Origin: Candidatus Poribacteria bacterium
GTDB lineage: Bacteria; Poribacteria; WGA-4E; WGA-3G
Assembly: GCA_028824125.1 (NCBI GenBank)
Contig: JAPPES010000126.1
Coordinates: 1 to 64,000 of the forward strand
Reading direction: 5' to 3'
DNA: 64,000 nucleotides
The translations under genes were made by a program, and so were the position numbers. Numbering within the stretch: the first letter of the stretch is position 1; every line of letters begins with the position of its first letter. Under the pieces are notes generated by a model, which saw nothing but the letters and a program-made list of their open reading frames with translations, was not told the DNA's origin and ran no database searches. Below are positions 34,358 through 44,540 of the stretch, in pieces.

Positions 34358-36106
34358 TTACTCGTAAAGTTCTGTAGCGGTTTCGCCTTTTGCAAAACGG
34401 TGTGCAGTTTGCACCGCCGAATCGTTGCCAGCATTTCTGCGAACATCCGTTGCCCATCGTGCCAACCCAACAATCAGTTGGTTTCTTGCAGGATGTTTCT
34501 CACAGTAATGCCACTCTCTATCCACAATGTGAATCGTGCTGAGGAGGCTCTCACCGTTATCATCCTTGAGAATACACTGTCCCATCTCAGCCATCAATTT
34601 TTCCGCGGAACATCCAGCATTTAGATATTCACGGGTACGCCGACCAATTTCTTGGATACGAACAGATTCAATCCCATCAATAATTGCGTCGAGTGCCATA
34701 TCCTCATCAAGGACTTTAGTAGTTGAAGTCGTTCTCGCCTCTGAAATCGGTTGATGGCGTATATTTAGCCATCGGTTAGCGTAAAATCTCCATCCACAAT
34801 GGTAGAGTGCCTTCGCGGCAATTTTGGTGCCACCAAAACGGAGTACCTTTCTGATGTTGGCGGCTAATTCCATCTCTTCTTGTAGATCCCACCAACCGGG
34901 ACTCATGTTGACCGGTGTTCTTGCCATCCTATCAGCAGAAGTCATGACCATAGTTGTAGCAATCGCATCAATGGAAGCACCTGCTGTAAGGACTTTCGTT
35001 ATAGCCTCAAAAATTGTGTCTATGTCCCCACTGACCAGATCGGCAGATAATTCATCTTCGTCAAAATCAACGTTTGCGTCAGGTGATTTTTCCTGCGGAA
35101 GGTCGTTAAAGATATGATCAATTTCTTCCAATTTTTGGAGCGCTTCACGGAGCCGTTCACCGGGTCTGCCGCGGCCTTGTCCAAGTATCTTTGCGCCGAG
35201 GTTACATACTAACTCTCCAGTCAACTCCCAACCCCATTTTTCAAGCACTTCAGCCAAATGGCAAAGATCAATGAGATTTCTGGAGTGTGTGAGAAAGAAC
35301 CATTGGGACGCGCAATCAAGAAAGAGCGGGATGAATTTGTCTTCATGCCCTCCTAACTGTCTTGCTGTGATAAGACATTTTTCAATGCCTTCCCATTCTT
35401 TATCGGCGGTGAACACTCTAATCCAGTTTTCAAGTTTTTCCCAGTCAATAGGTGGTGGAAGCGGTTGACGATCAGGACGATCATTGTGTCCACCCGCAGC
35501 ATGCGTCGCAGCCATCATCAGCGGAATAAGCCGGTCATCCGTTTCATACATGTGGGCGACCTTAATCCCGTGCATCAGCGTTGCAATGCGACCACCACCG
35601 CTACGTGCGCCTTCCGCTGTCGAAATATGCCGTACCATGTGCTTAACCATTATCTCCAACGTTTCATCTTCTGAAACGCCTTTCGCTAACATAATGGCGA
35701 TAGCTTTGGAAAGCGTCCAACTGTCATGCGAAAACAGTCCCTCTTTCAACAAGAGGAAATGCGCATCATCCCGTTTTTTTCCGCCACTGCCGATATCCAC
35801 ATAGATATCATCGTTCCTTACGTCAACGGGAAACGTAGCGAGGTCGTCACAACCGCCGGTGAAACATCCGCCGCCTTCCATGTCGTAACTCCAACCGTGC
35901 CAGTCACACGACAAAACGCCTCTTTTGACATGCCCTCTGATTAGCGGATATCCCATGTGTGGACACTGGTTATCTGTTGCATAAACATTGCCTTCATGCT
36001 CAAAGAGGGCAATACTATGTCCTTCAACTCTGACTGCCCTCGGTTTTCCCTCTGCTATATCACTTCGGGCAGCGACTTTTACGAAATTTCCATTTTCTGA
36101 TAACAT
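34358..36106 (-). CDS. Rieske [2Fe-2S] protein with a large unknown C-terminal domain, copy 1
   Basis: 582 residues from the ATG at 36106, preceded by AGGAG. The Rieske domain covers about residues 8-110, with CPHMGY (Cys48, His50) and CDWHGW (Cys67, His70) binding the cluster. The following 470 residues are helix-rich and share many blocks with the paralogue at 38397: LSKAIAIML, a KHMVRHI segment, DWEKLENWIRVF, ADRMARTPVN and LIVGLARWATD. No catalytic mononuclear-iron motif of aromatic-ring dioxygenases is seen, so this is not a standard oxygenase. Function unknown; cytoplasmic. Confidence 0.85.
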   Translation of the reverse strand: MLSENGNFVKVAARSDIAEGKPRAVRVEGHSIALFEHEGNVYATDNQCPHMGYPLIRGHVKRGVLSCDWHGWSYDMEGGGCFTGGCDDLATFPVDVRNDDIYVDIGSGGKKRDDAHFLLLKEGLFSHDSWTLSKAIAIMLAKGVSEDETLEIMVKHMVRHISTAEGARSGGGRIATLMHGIKVAHMYETDDRLIPLMMAATHAAGGHNDRPDRQPLPPPIDWEKLENWIRVFTADKEWEGIEKCLITARQLGGHEDKFIPLFLDCASQWFFLTHSRNLIDLCHLAEVLEKWGWELTGELVCNLGAKILGQGRGRPGERLREALQKLEEIDHIFNDLPQEKSPDANVDFDEDELSADLVSGDIDTIFEAITKVLTAGASIDAIATTMVMTSADRMARTPVNMSPGWWDLQEEMELAANIRKVLRFGGTKIAAKALYHCGWRFYANRWLNIRHQPISEARTTSTTKVLDEDMALDAIIDGIESVRIQEIGRRTREYLNAGCSAEKLMAEMGQCILKDDNGESLLSTIHIVDREWHYCEKHPARNQLIVGLARWATDVRRNAGNDSAVQTAHRFAKGETATELYE

Positions 36107-36216
36107 TATATATTCTCCTATCATGTCAAAGGTGAGAGGCTATTGCTCTTACCAATGACTAATACGTATCTCATAAATTCAATTGTGAGGTTTCACTCTG
36201 TTCTATCCATAACTGT

Positions 36217-36415
36217 CAATTTAAGCACATAATTACCAGGTTTTCTCTTGTAGGAGGGCTTTGTCCGCCCGATTTTCTTCTGTAGGAGCGACCTCCTGGT
36301 CGCGACCAGGAGGTCGCTCCTACAGAATGTAAGAGGCGACAAATGCCAAAAAGCGCATTTGGCGTTGATTTGGCAATGAATTGCGCGACTACAAACACAT
36401 ATATTCTTAAATTGA
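36217..36415. repeat. Mosaic of REP palindromes, one inserted in another
   Basis: A 44-base palindrome at 36281-36324 matches 14301-14345. At 36328-36393 the hairpin TGTAAGAGGCG...CAATGAATTGCGCGACTACA, seen intact at 27596-27627, is split by about 35 bases containing AAATGCC...GGCGTTGATTT, which resembles the element at 8452 and 20531. No gene is seen between 36107 and 36478. Confidence 0.7.
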
Positions 36416-36478
36416 CAGTGCTGGGTTTCACTTCGTTCTACCCAACCTACATACTGTTAAACTGATGGGCAGTGTATT

Positions 36479-37039
36479 CTATACTTCTGCAGCACCGATG
36501 CTACGCAAATACGCAATCGCACCTCTGTTTCCACTTTTTAAGGCAATCCCAAGTGGGGTTTGGTTCTGATAATGGCGTCGATCATTCATATCAGCACCCG
36601 CATCAATCAGGATTTGCAGTGTCTCTGCGTATTCTTGTTCTCGCCCTTCACCACACGAAGAACCGCCAAACGCAGCAGCATGAACTGCATCTAAAGACGT
36701 AGGATCCGCTCCATTTGCAAGAAGTAAGCGTATCGTTGAAGTCTGTGCATTGTTAGCAGCCCAAGAAAGCACAGAACGATACCAGTTTGCATCACTCGCA
36801 TTAATATCTGAACCACATTCCAGTAACTTAAGAACAAGCTGATCTTTTCCATCATTGGCAGCGTAATGCAGCGCGGTACTGCCTTTGACAAATGGTTGTC
36901 CTTGTTCATCCGGACCAGGCCACGCCAATTGTGCAATTTCTGGATGTGCTTCAACGATGGCAATTCCATGAGCTTCCTCTTCTTGCTTATATTTCGTAGC
37001 AAGTAATTTATAGAATGGCGAATTATCATCGTATTGCAT
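36479..37039 (-). CDS. Ankyrin-repeat protein
   Basis: 186 residues from the ATG at 37039, which has AGGAGG nine bases upstream; an upstream in-frame start inside the previous gene is less likely. About four ankyrin repeats follow, with GSTALHYAANDGKDQLVLKL, LSWAANNAQTSTIRLLLANG and TPLGIALKSGNRGAIAYLR. It is last in the Rieske-ankyrin operon (40133 to 36479). Confidence 0.88.
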   Translation of the reverse strand: MQYDDNSPFYKLLATKYKQEEEAHGIAIVEAHPEIAQLAWPGPDEQGQPFVKGSTALHYAANDGKDQLVLKLLECGSDINASDANWYRSVLSWAANNAQTSTIRLLLANGADPTSLDAVHAAAFGGSSCGEGREQEYAETLQILIDAGADMNDRRHYQNQTPLGIALKSGNRGAIAYLRSIGAAEV

Positions 37040-37100
37040 CTCAAATCCTCCTAACACTTGATTAGTCAAAACACCGGATACAGCATTTAGCAGATGTCGG

Positions 37101-38390
37101 TCATTTACCACTTTTCGCCCCTAATTTTGTTAGAAAATTGGCAACCGATTTCCGCTTTGCTTTCTTAGCATAATCAAGCGGCGTCTTTCCAGCATCATCG
37201 TGTGCATTGAGATCAGCACCATGCTCAATCAGCAGCTCGGCTTGGTTTTTGCCAACACCCTTCTGTGCAATGAAGTGTAACGGCGTTTGCCCTTTGTCAT
37301 CGGTTACATTCGGGTTAGCACCGTTTGCCAATAAACAGGCGACACCGTTTGTCAAACCGCGTTGTGCAACCCAATGTAATGGTGTCCACATGCCACGCCG
37401 ATGCTTTTGAAGCGCGTTGATATCCAGACCCTTGGCAAGAAACCCTTTCAACAATGTATCAAACCGCTTCGGTCCCTGTCCAACCAGCACATACCAATCT
37501 CGCAGGTTTATCTCATAACCTAAATCAATAAGCAGCTCAACGATTTCTGGTTGATCTGATTGAAGTGCGATTTCAAGCAGCGGCATAGTCGGTCCGACCT
37601 GATAAGCATAGACATGTCCACCAGGAACGACCTGTGGATGGTCGCCGCTAACCTTTGGCGGTTTAGACGAGGGGATAATATATCCTTCACGTGCTTTCAT
37701 ATTAATTCGAAGCGTGAGAAGTTCAGGATTCTTTTGAAATTCTGCCCTTGCCTGTTCAACGTACCCCTTTGCACAATAGAGGACAACATCCGTTTCAGCA
37801 CCTTGGTCAAGTAGGTATTTACATACTTCAGGTCGTCTCCGTATTGTCCATTGCGCTGCAGTTCCCCAATGATCGCGGTCGCGAAGATTTATGTCCGCGC
37901 CGTTCTTGAGGAGCAGTTCAGCAATTCGAGGTGTCGCTGAGAAATGAAGTGGAGACATGCCATCGCATCCTGGTGCGTTAACAACATCGGGATTTTCATG
38001 AATCAACGCCTCAAGCGTTTCAAACATATCCAAACCTGCAGCTGAATGTGCGTCAATCGTAGCACCGCGTCCAATTAGATACTCAGCCATTTTCGGGCTG
38101 TATCCGAGCATTGACCCTGCTGCGTGCTGCAGTGCTGTCGTTCCGCCTGCCCACCATGAACTCTTAGCGTTGATGTCTGCTCCGGCATCAAGCAGCACCT
38201 CTACAAGCGGACGATCAACCATTGAAGCGGCAAACACAACTGCAGGAGCGTCAAATTCGAACCAAGGTTCATCAATGAACTCAAGAAGTTCCTTGTTATC
38301 TGCTAACAAGGATTTGACTCGGTTCTCGTCCCTTATATTTACTGCTTCAATATATTCTGCACGTGGCAAGTGCAAACCATTTTGAGCCAT
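37101..38390 (-). CDS. Ankyrin-repeat protein, large
   Basis: 429 residues with about nine ankyrin units, such as LVEVLLDAGADINAKS, SPLHFSATPRIAELLL, TPLHWVAQRGLTNGVACLL and TPLHFIAQKGVGKNQAELL. There is no signal peptide. It starts six bases after the stop of the Rieske gene, tight enough to imply one transcript and perhaps a physical partnership. Some repeats are interrupted by longer loops (about residues 205-270). Confidence 0.92.
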   Translation of the reverse strand: MAQNGLHLPRAEYIEAVNIRDENRVKSLLADNKELLEFIDEPWFEFDAPAVVFAASMVDRPLVEVLLDAGADINAKSSWWAGGTTALQHAAGSMLGYSPKMAEYLIGRGATIDAHSAAGLDMFETLEALIHENPDVVNAPGCDGMSPLHFSATPRIAELLLKNGADINLRDRDHWGTAAQWTIRRRPEVCKYLLDQGAETDVVLYCAKGYVEQARAEFQKNPELLTLRINMKAREGYIIPSSKPPKVSGDHPQVVPGGHVYAYQVGPTMPLLEIALQSDQPEIVELLIDLGYEINLRDWYVLVGQGPKRFDTLLKGFLAKGLDINALQKHRRGMWTPLHWVAQRGLTNGVACLLANGANPNVTDDKGQTPLHFIAQKGVGKNQAELLIEHGADLNAHDDAGKTPLDYAKKAKRKSVANFLTKLGAKSGK

Positions 38391-38396
38391 TAGAGA

Positions 38397-40133
38397 TTAC
38401 TCCTCAAAGACCTCAATTGTAGTTCTGCCTTCAGCAAAATTCATCGCTGTGGTAGCTGCGGATTTGTTATCCGTGTTGGATCGGATGTCTGTGACGTAGC
38501 GCGCTAATCCGACCAGCAGTTGAGGTTGCGCGGGATGTCCTTCGGCGTGCTTCCATTCATCAAATACTGTGCGCAATGTCGGGAGAACTTCACTTCCAGT
38601 ATCGTCCCAAAGCACTGAATGTCCGATTGCTTCAATCAGTTTTTCGCCAGAATAACCAGCATTTAGATAGCCAAGTACTTGTGGTCCCACATCTTGCACG
38701 TTGAGTGACTCAATCGTTCCGATAATGTGCTTGATTCCCTCTGCCTCACTTGCGACATCAAGTTTTTCTTCACTCAACGGTTCACTAAGGAGGCGTGTGG
38801 GGATATTTATCCATCGGTCTGCGAAGATTTGCCACGCAACATGGAAAAGCCCTTTCGCTGCGACAAGGCTTCCACCAACCTGTTGTGCACTTCTTAAAGA
38901 CGCTGCAAGGTTGAGTTCCATTGTTAAGTTCCACCAACCCGCATCTACATTCACAGGTGTGTTCGCCATCCTGTCTGCTGCGAGCAGAACAAGTGATGTG
39001 ATAACCCTATCTAACATGACACCATCAACTATCACTGCCTGAACTTCCTCAAAAGAACGTTGGAGATTGACACTGGTAAGTGCTTCAACAAAGGCATCTT
39101 CGTCAAATTTATTGGTTCGCTCTAAGGCTGCAGCTTCAATTATAGGCATCATCTCTTTCATGAGATTGATCGCGTCTCTGCGATACCGTTCTGGATCCGA
39201 GGGATGATGTCCAACGAGGTCTGCACTAAGATAGAAGAACAGGTCCGCAGTGCGGTCCCATCCAAATTCGTCAACGACTTCAGAAAGATAACTGACATAA
39301 AGCGGGATCTGCGGATTATCAATAAAATTAGGTTCTACAGCACATTCAAAAAGCAGTGGACGTAATTTATCCGCATCGCCTTTATGGTATGCTGTAAACA
39401 AGCATCGCTCAATACGACCAGATTGCCCCTCATAAGAGAAGATACGGACCCATCGTTCTATCTTTTCCCAACTGACCGGTTCAGGCAGCGGTACAACTTC
39501 AAGGCGTTGCCGTGCTTCTCCTGCAGCAGAACATGCAGCGGTAGTGACAGCGATGAGTCTATCCTCACCCTCATACCGACTTCCAACTCTGAGACCATTG
39601 ATGAGTCTTGAGACATCTTCCCCACCTTCTGACCCGTGAGCACTGGGAATGTGTCGGGCGACGTGTTCCAGAATCGCTCCCATGACCTCTTCTTCTGGTA
39701 CACCGCCTTTAAGTAACAGAGCAATTGCTTTGGACATTGTCCAACGGTCTTCGCTTAAAAGACCTTCTCGGAGCAGTTGCTTATGTTCTTCTGCGCGGCG
39801 GTAAGTCATATCTCCCGGTTCAATCCAAATTTCATCGCCTCGGATTTCAACTGGAAAAACCTTCAAATCATCACATTCGACATGGAAACAGCCACCACCC
39901 TCTAAATCAAAACTGCGGCGGTGCCAATCGCATGTCAAAATGCCATTTCGGATTGTGCCTCGCGTTAACGGGTATCCCATGTGCGGACACTGATTATCGG
40001 TCGCGTAAATTTTGCCATCAACATTAAAGAGGGCAATACTACGCCCCTCTCCCATTTTAATTGCCTTCGGTTGTCCCTCAGGCACTTCGTTTAACTCAGC
40101 TACTTTCACCCAATCGGGTGCTCTGTTTTCCAT
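38397..40133 (-). CDS. Rieske [2Fe-2S] protein with a large unknown C-terminal domain, copy 2
   Basis: 578 residues, paralogue of 34358. The cluster ligands are Cys49/His51 (CPHMGY) and Cys68/His71 (CDWHRR). The C-terminal region shares blocks with copy 1: ILEHVARHIPSAHG, WEKIERWVRIF, ADRMANTPVNV and LLVGLARYVTDIRSN. It heads the operon with two ankyrin genes. Rieske plus this domain is not a fusion I recognise by name. An electron-transfer role in a cytoplasmic complex is plausible. Confidence 0.85.
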   Translation of the reverse strand: MENRAPDWVKVAELNEVPEGQPKAIKMGEGRSIALFNVDGKIYATDNQCPHMGYPLTRGTIRNGILTCDWHRRSFDLEGGGCFHVECDDLKVFPVEIRGDEIWIEPGDMTYRRAEEHKQLLREGLLSEDRWTMSKAIALLLKGGVPEEEVMGAILEHVARHIPSAHGSEGGEDVSRLINGLRVGSRYEGEDRLIAVTTAACSAAGEARQRLEVVPLPEPVSWEKIERWVRIFSYEGQSGRIERCLFTAYHKGDADKLRPLLFECAVEPNFIDNPQIPLYVSYLSEVVDEFGWDRTADLFFYLSADLVGHHPSDPERYRRDAINLMKEMMPIIEAAALERTNKFDEDAFVEALTSVNLQRSFEEVQAVIVDGVMLDRVITSLVLLAADRMANTPVNVDAGWWNLTMELNLAASLRSAQQVGGSLVAAKGLFHVAWQIFADRWINIPTRLLSEPLSEEKLDVASEAEGIKHIIGTIESLNVQDVGPQVLGYLNAGYSGEKLIEAIGHSVLWDDTGSEVLPTLRTVFDEWKHAEGHPAQPQLLVGLARYVTDIRSNTDNKSAATTAMNFAEGRTTIEVFEE

Positions 40134-40303
40134 AGTAAATATTCCTTTTTCTCATTATTTACCGTTTAAAACACATTAACATCACCTAAAATGTTAATGA
40201 TAACCTATACAACTATAAAACATTAGTGCTATAATATATTAACGTTACAATAACCTGAAACGTTACAAAAAATTTTTCGCTATGTTGAAGTTTGTATCAC
40301 CTT

Positions 40304-41542
40304 TTATTTTAGCGTAAACTGGATCGTATTAAAACGTTGTGCTACTCGCGCAACTTTAGGTTTGACTGTATCCGGCGATTGCCCAGAAAGCGCATCAATG
40401 ATGCAATCTGCAATATCCGATGCATCTTCCGGTGTCATTCCCCATCGAGTTACCTCTTGCACACCAAATCGCAAGCCAGAGGTGCCAACTTCAGGTGATA
40501 GTCCTGCAGCCCCCGCAATAATGTGGCATGCTTCCAATTGATTTGCTAATTTACCACCTTCACCGAAAGCGTCTACAATTGGTATTAATGTATGCGACTC
40601 TGTAAATCCGAGTTCTGCACCGAGCATTGGAACATCACGATCTGTCAACGCCTGTCCCAAACCCTTCGCGTTAGCGATAATTGCATCTGCATGTTCTGCA
40701 CCACAGGCCATCCATTCTATAAACGTCCCTGCTAATGCTGGCAAGCGACTCAAGTGGTGATTACTCATCAGCAACGGGTACAGCGTTTTCCCAATTCGTT
40801 CTGCAATAGATTCATCGTTGGTTAGAATCATGCCACCCTGCGGGCCTGCAAGGGTTTTATGTGTGCTGGAGATGATAACATCCGCTCCCTCTGCAAATGG
40901 CGATTGAAACCTGCCACCCGCTATGAGTCCAATAACGTGTGCAGCGTCATAAATGAGATATGAGTCTGGATTTGCTTGACGCATCGCGTTTTTCAGTTCT
41001 GCAACAGGTTGTGGAAAGAGAAACACACCTGAACCGATATTTACAATTTTCGGTTTGTGTTGCTCAATCAGTTCAAGTGTTGCAGGAAGATCAATGTTTG
41101 ATCGGTGTCCATCCCACGGAATTGGAATTGACTGCAGTTCAACCTTTAACGGTGACGAAGCAAGTTTATTGGCATAACGATGACCGTTATGCACTTCTAA
41201 TGCTATATCCCCCGGTTCTGCGAGCGCGAATGTCGTGGCAATTCCCGCGATGTTTCCAGAAAGTGGACGGAAATCAACAAATTTCGCATTGAACAGTTCT
41301 TTTGCCAATTCCTGCGTCCATGCTTCTATTTCAGCGATATAGCGGTTGCCTTTGTAGTTCCGCTGATAAAGATCAATTCCAGAATAATTTCCGTATCGCC
41401 GCGCCAGCTTCTCGTCAAAAAGTTCTTCTACTAAAGGTGATGGCGTATTTTCCGAAGCAATGAGATTTAAGCAGGTTTCGCGATATTCATGATGTTTATT
41501 GAGAAGTGAGGTCAGTTTTTCAATTTTTTCATTCGGGTTCAT
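40304..41542 (-). CDS. glyA: Serine hydroxymethyltransferase family protein
   Basis: 412 residues. It is PLP-dependent, and the canonical activity interconverts serine and glycine using tetrahydrofolate. The PLP lysine is Lys229 in STHKTLAGPQGG, and the DAAHVIGLIAGG block binds the cofactor ring. The substrate strands include LIASEN and an RRYGNYSG variant of the usual RYYGG. These changes, and the presence of SVFLFPQPV-type sequence, suggest a diverged SHMT-like member that may use another aldehyde or acceptor. Confidence is high in the family, moderate in the exact reaction. Confidence 0.88.
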   Translation of the reverse strand: MNPNEKIEKLTSLLNKHHEYRETCLNLIASENTPSPLVEELFDEKLARRYGNYSGIDLYQRNYKGNRYIAEIEAWTQELAKELFNAKFVDFRPLSGNIAGIATTFALAEPGDIALEVHNGHRYANKLASSPLKVELQSIPIPWDGHRSNIDLPATLELIEQHKPKIVNIGSGVFLFPQPVAELKNAMRQANPDSYLIYDAAHVIGLIAGGRFQSPFAEGADVIISSTHKTLAGPQGGMILTNDESIAERIGKTLYPLLMSNHHLSRLPALAGTFIEWMACGAEHADAIIANAKGLGQALTDRDVPMLGAELGFTESHTLIPIVDAFGEGGKLANQLEACHIIAGAAGLSPEVGTSGLRFGVQEVTRWGMTPEDASDIADCIIDALSGQSPDTVKPKVARVAQRFNTIQFTLK

Positions 41543-41795
41543 TCAGAAGCATCCCCACAGGAAAGAATTTTGTATAAAGGTTTTCAGTTTGTTTTAGGTA
41601 AGGTGTAGTGTAAGCACTATTCGGGAGATATTTATGTATGTGTTAAGTAGATGTTTCAGTGAACCCGCGTTTTTTTCCAAAATATATAACGATAACAAAA
41701 AATTAAAGTTTCTTAATTTCTGAAATCGGAAACGCAGAGAATTCGTTAAATATCCCACGCCCATAAGGAGTCTCAAGGTTTCATATATTCATTGT

Positions 41796-43763
41796 TTAAA
41801 ACAAGAACCGATACATAGGCGTATTCAGCGTAATCCCGATAAGACTCCACACACCGCCAACAATAAACTCCCCCAGAATCAAACCGAGGAAAAACGGAAT
41901 AAGTTTACGGTGCAGATTCATCCCACCTTGCTTCAGAATAATCCATTTGATAACAGAACTGACAAAGATTGAAAACCAAAACACGTTCATTGACCAACTG
42001 CTTGAAATAGCAAACCCCGCGGGATGAAAGGGCCACCAAAACAACTGTATCCGCATCATCATCAAGAACCCAGTAATTAGAAATCCGACACACATCGCGA
42101 TACTCGCTGGGATGTCTGGTGCTCTGGGTGAAGTGAGCCAACTTTGAAGGCGGTTGAACGGTCTCCCCGCAAACCAATCGCGCGCCCCTTCAATGTATGA
42201 AATATGATAAAATGCCCAAAATGATCCAAATGTACCAACAACAATTGCCACACACATTGCGATAAGGAGTCTACGATTGGAAATTCGTGTGCGTTCAGCA
42301 AGTTTAAAGCCTTCCAAGATATGTGGCATCGGATGCCCACGATAGGCACGGTTGAAGGAAAAAAGATAGGCAAGCATGGTTAGGTTTCGCGGTCCGAGCA
42401 GGCGCGTTCCAAAGATGCGGGGCATCATCTCATCCGGCCCAATAAAATGCAAATCGTGTACGGGTGAACCGAGTTCTGCACGCATACGAGTCACTGCGGT
42501 GGAAATAGCGTAGTAAATGCCGAAGAAAACCGCAATTGCCCACACCGACATCCCCGCAGCGTTACAAAAGATAGCGATAAACATTAGGCTACCGATGAGA
42601 CAAAGGACCATACCGAGATAGGACATCGGTTCATCAGAATCATTGCCTTCCCGCGGCTTAAAAATTTTGCGTGCTACTTGTGCAAGGTGTTTTCGCGTGG
42701 CGATTATCGCAATAACAAACAAACCAATATACGCCCCAAACGATTGCTCATCGGTGAATGGGAAGTTCGGCATCCCTCTGATCCCTAAAGCATCTCCGAA
42801 AATCCGTTCTGCCTTCCAAAACAGATAAAAGAACCAACAAGAAAACGACAGGTCCAGTGGAATAAAAAACGCCATCCCTACAGCAAACGGAAACACAGCA
42901 ACAGGAGTCCATCCAATCGCGCTCCACGGTTTCTGAGTAAAAAATGGACGTAAATCATAGAGGCGACCACCGAGACTCGGCACAGTCGGAAAGAGATAGT
43001 GTAATCCGTTGAGAATATCAATCGCACCTGCAATCCCGAAGCCAAGCCACATCATCCTGTTTGTCAGCAGGTTTGTTTTGCCGACGTTTGTCAATTCAAG
43101 CGGGAGTTGAATAATCGGATAACTCAGTTTTTCGTGTTCTGTCCACTGCTTGCGAACGAGGGTATTGATAAAAACCATGACGAACACAAGCGCGCACAAA
43201 AAACCACCCCAAGTGAGGGTGGTGGTCATCCATCCTTCAAGGATTTCCCAACGGTATAAACTGGTTTCGCCTCGGTAATACTCCGTTAAAAATGTCCTAT
43301 CTTTGACTGCTATCCAATCAGGAATATAACGGTGAAATAGATGTGCCCAGTCGTTTTCGGGAGTAGCATACCAAAAAGCATAGGGAATCATCGGGATTAA
43401 GACGCGGAGAACATCGTGCCCTGCCAAGGAAGAGGCAATCGCGAGCATGACATAGATAGTCAATAGTTCGCCTTGTTGAAAAGCGACTCGCGGCAAAACC
43501 CGTATCAATGCCAAATTTGCACCTGTCAAAACAAAGATGCAAAAAATGACATTGAAATAGAGTGAAATTGTGGTTGGGTACCCTTGTCCAGCCGAATCTA
43601 AAATCCAATAGACGTTGGGAATAGTGAGGCCGGTGCCAATTAAAATAGCACGCCACGTGGCACCGAAGTGTCGTTTTGTGTTGTTAGTGAACGATGCGTC
43701 CTTTCTTGAGCGTTTCCTGAGTGCTGTGAAGTTGTAGGTCTCAAAATTGATTTTGAATAACAA
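41796..43763 (-). CDS. Polytopic membrane protein, OPT-like (DUF6785/DUF6784 type)
   Basis: A 655-residue frame with 14 or so hydrophobic helices, for example residues 38-60, 68-90, 96-115 and 180-205. The loops LSYPIIQLPLEL, TRMRAELGSPVHDLHFIGPDEMM and LSFNRAYRGHPMPH resemble oligopeptide-transporter-like membrane proteins of Planctomycetes and Poribacteria. The annotated start is TTG, with no obvious ribosome binding site, so the true N-terminus is uncertain. A transporter role is inferred. The gap 41543-41795 shows nothing notable. Confidence 0.8.
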   Translation of the reverse strand: MLFKINFETYNFTALRKRSRKDASFTNNTKRHFGATWRAILIGTGLTIPNVYWILDSAGQGYPTTISLYFNVIFCIFVLTGANLALIRVLPRVAFQQGELLTIYVMLAIASSLAGHDVLRVLIPMIPYAFWYATPENDWAHLFHRYIPDWIAVKDRTFLTEYYRGETSLYRWEILEGWMTTTLTWGGFLCALVFVMVFINTLVRKQWTEHEKLSYPIIQLPLELTNVGKTNLLTNRMMWLGFGIAGAIDILNGLHYLFPTVPSLGGRLYDLRPFFTQKPWSAIGWTPVAVFPFAVGMAFFIPLDLSFSCWFFYLFWKAERIFGDALGIRGMPNFPFTDEQSFGAYIGLFVIAIIATRKHLAQVARKIFKPREGNDSDEPMSYLGMVLCLIGSLMFIAIFCNAAGMSVWAIAVFFGIYYAISTAVTRMRAELGSPVHDLHFIGPDEMMPRIFGTRLLGPRNLTMLAYLFSFNRAYRGHPMPHILEGFKLAERTRISNRRLLIAMCVAIVVGTFGSFWAFYHISYIEGARDWFAGRPFNRLQSWLTSPRAPDIPASIAMCVGFLITGFLMMMRIQLFWWPFHPAGFAISSSWSMNVFWFSIFVSSVIKWIILKQGGMNLHRKLIPFFLGLILGEFIVGGVWSLIGITLNTPMYRFLF

Positions 43764-44080
43764 ACACTTGTAGTGGGTTGGAAAGATATAACTTATAACT
43801 ATGTTCTAAACCTTATTACGTTCAAAATTAGGCAACTGTTTCAAATATGAATAGGTAAATTACATCCAAGCTCCCAACGTTCTTTTGTAATGAGTTCCCA
43901 ACGGCTAAAAATATCTGGCATGACTTCAGAATTGAATCCGTGATGTTCCTCAAGGGAAGTCCCTTAATGATTCTGAAAAACTTCAAAACATATAAGAGGG
44001 TATTAACAAAATGGACTGTGGATTTTAGCATCATTATTTGGTTTATACCGCCTTCTTGTTTTCACTGCCAACTCAAAATG

Positions 44081-44526
44081 ATACCAAGATTTTTAGTTTC
44101 TCTACTTCATAGCTACCCGTTCAGAAGTCACGTTATAGCAACATCATCAGACATAACCCTCCCAAGGACTTCATGGAATGCTTTAGGAGAATTCACTTTC
44201 ACACTTCCATCATCTACCGAACAAGAACAAATCGTCTCTGAACTTAAGCGGTACCTTTCAATCGCTGATGCGGTAGAAGTGCCCTTGATACTGAACTGAA
44301 ACGCGCGGAACGTTTGTGGCAGTTTATCCTCAAGTATCCGTTTTTTGGCAACTTGTCCCGCAAGACCCAAACGATGAACCGACAAGTGTGTTGTTAGAGA
44401 AAATCCGAGAAGAGAAAGAACATCCGCAACTGCAGTGGAAGAAGGATAAGACAGAAGTAAAATACTTACTTCGGCAAAGCAATTGTGGCTTCCACTTGGC
44501 TGAAGATTTTCTGAAACTAAAGTGAA
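44081..44526 (+). pseudogene. hsdS: Degraded type I restriction specificity subunit (hsdS) 3' fragment
   Basis: Three pieces of one HsdS C-terminal half lie in three frames. SYPFRSHVIATSSDITLPRTSWN and LPSSTEQEQIVSEL (to 44285) are followed by ALDTELKRAERLWQFILKY (from 44281) in a second frame. LVPQDPNDEPTSVLLEKIREEKE (from about 44350) is in a third, ending at 44526. Two frameshifts separate them, and the first target-recognition domain is absent. No hsdM or hsdR is nearby. The 43764-44080 stretch upstream shows no intact gene. Confidence 0.8.
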
Positions 44527-44540
44527 ATACGTTTTGTGTT

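Noticed and set aside
33274-34473. Longer start for the propeller gene at 34473
   Set aside because: The extra 58 residues overlap the preceding gene's end and a hairpin, while a clear signal peptide starts at 34299.
34358-36106. Ring-hydroxylating dioxygenase alpha subunit
   Set aside because: The Rieske domain is present but the mononuclear-iron motif of the catalytic domain is not seen; the C-terminal region is a different, shared unknown domain.
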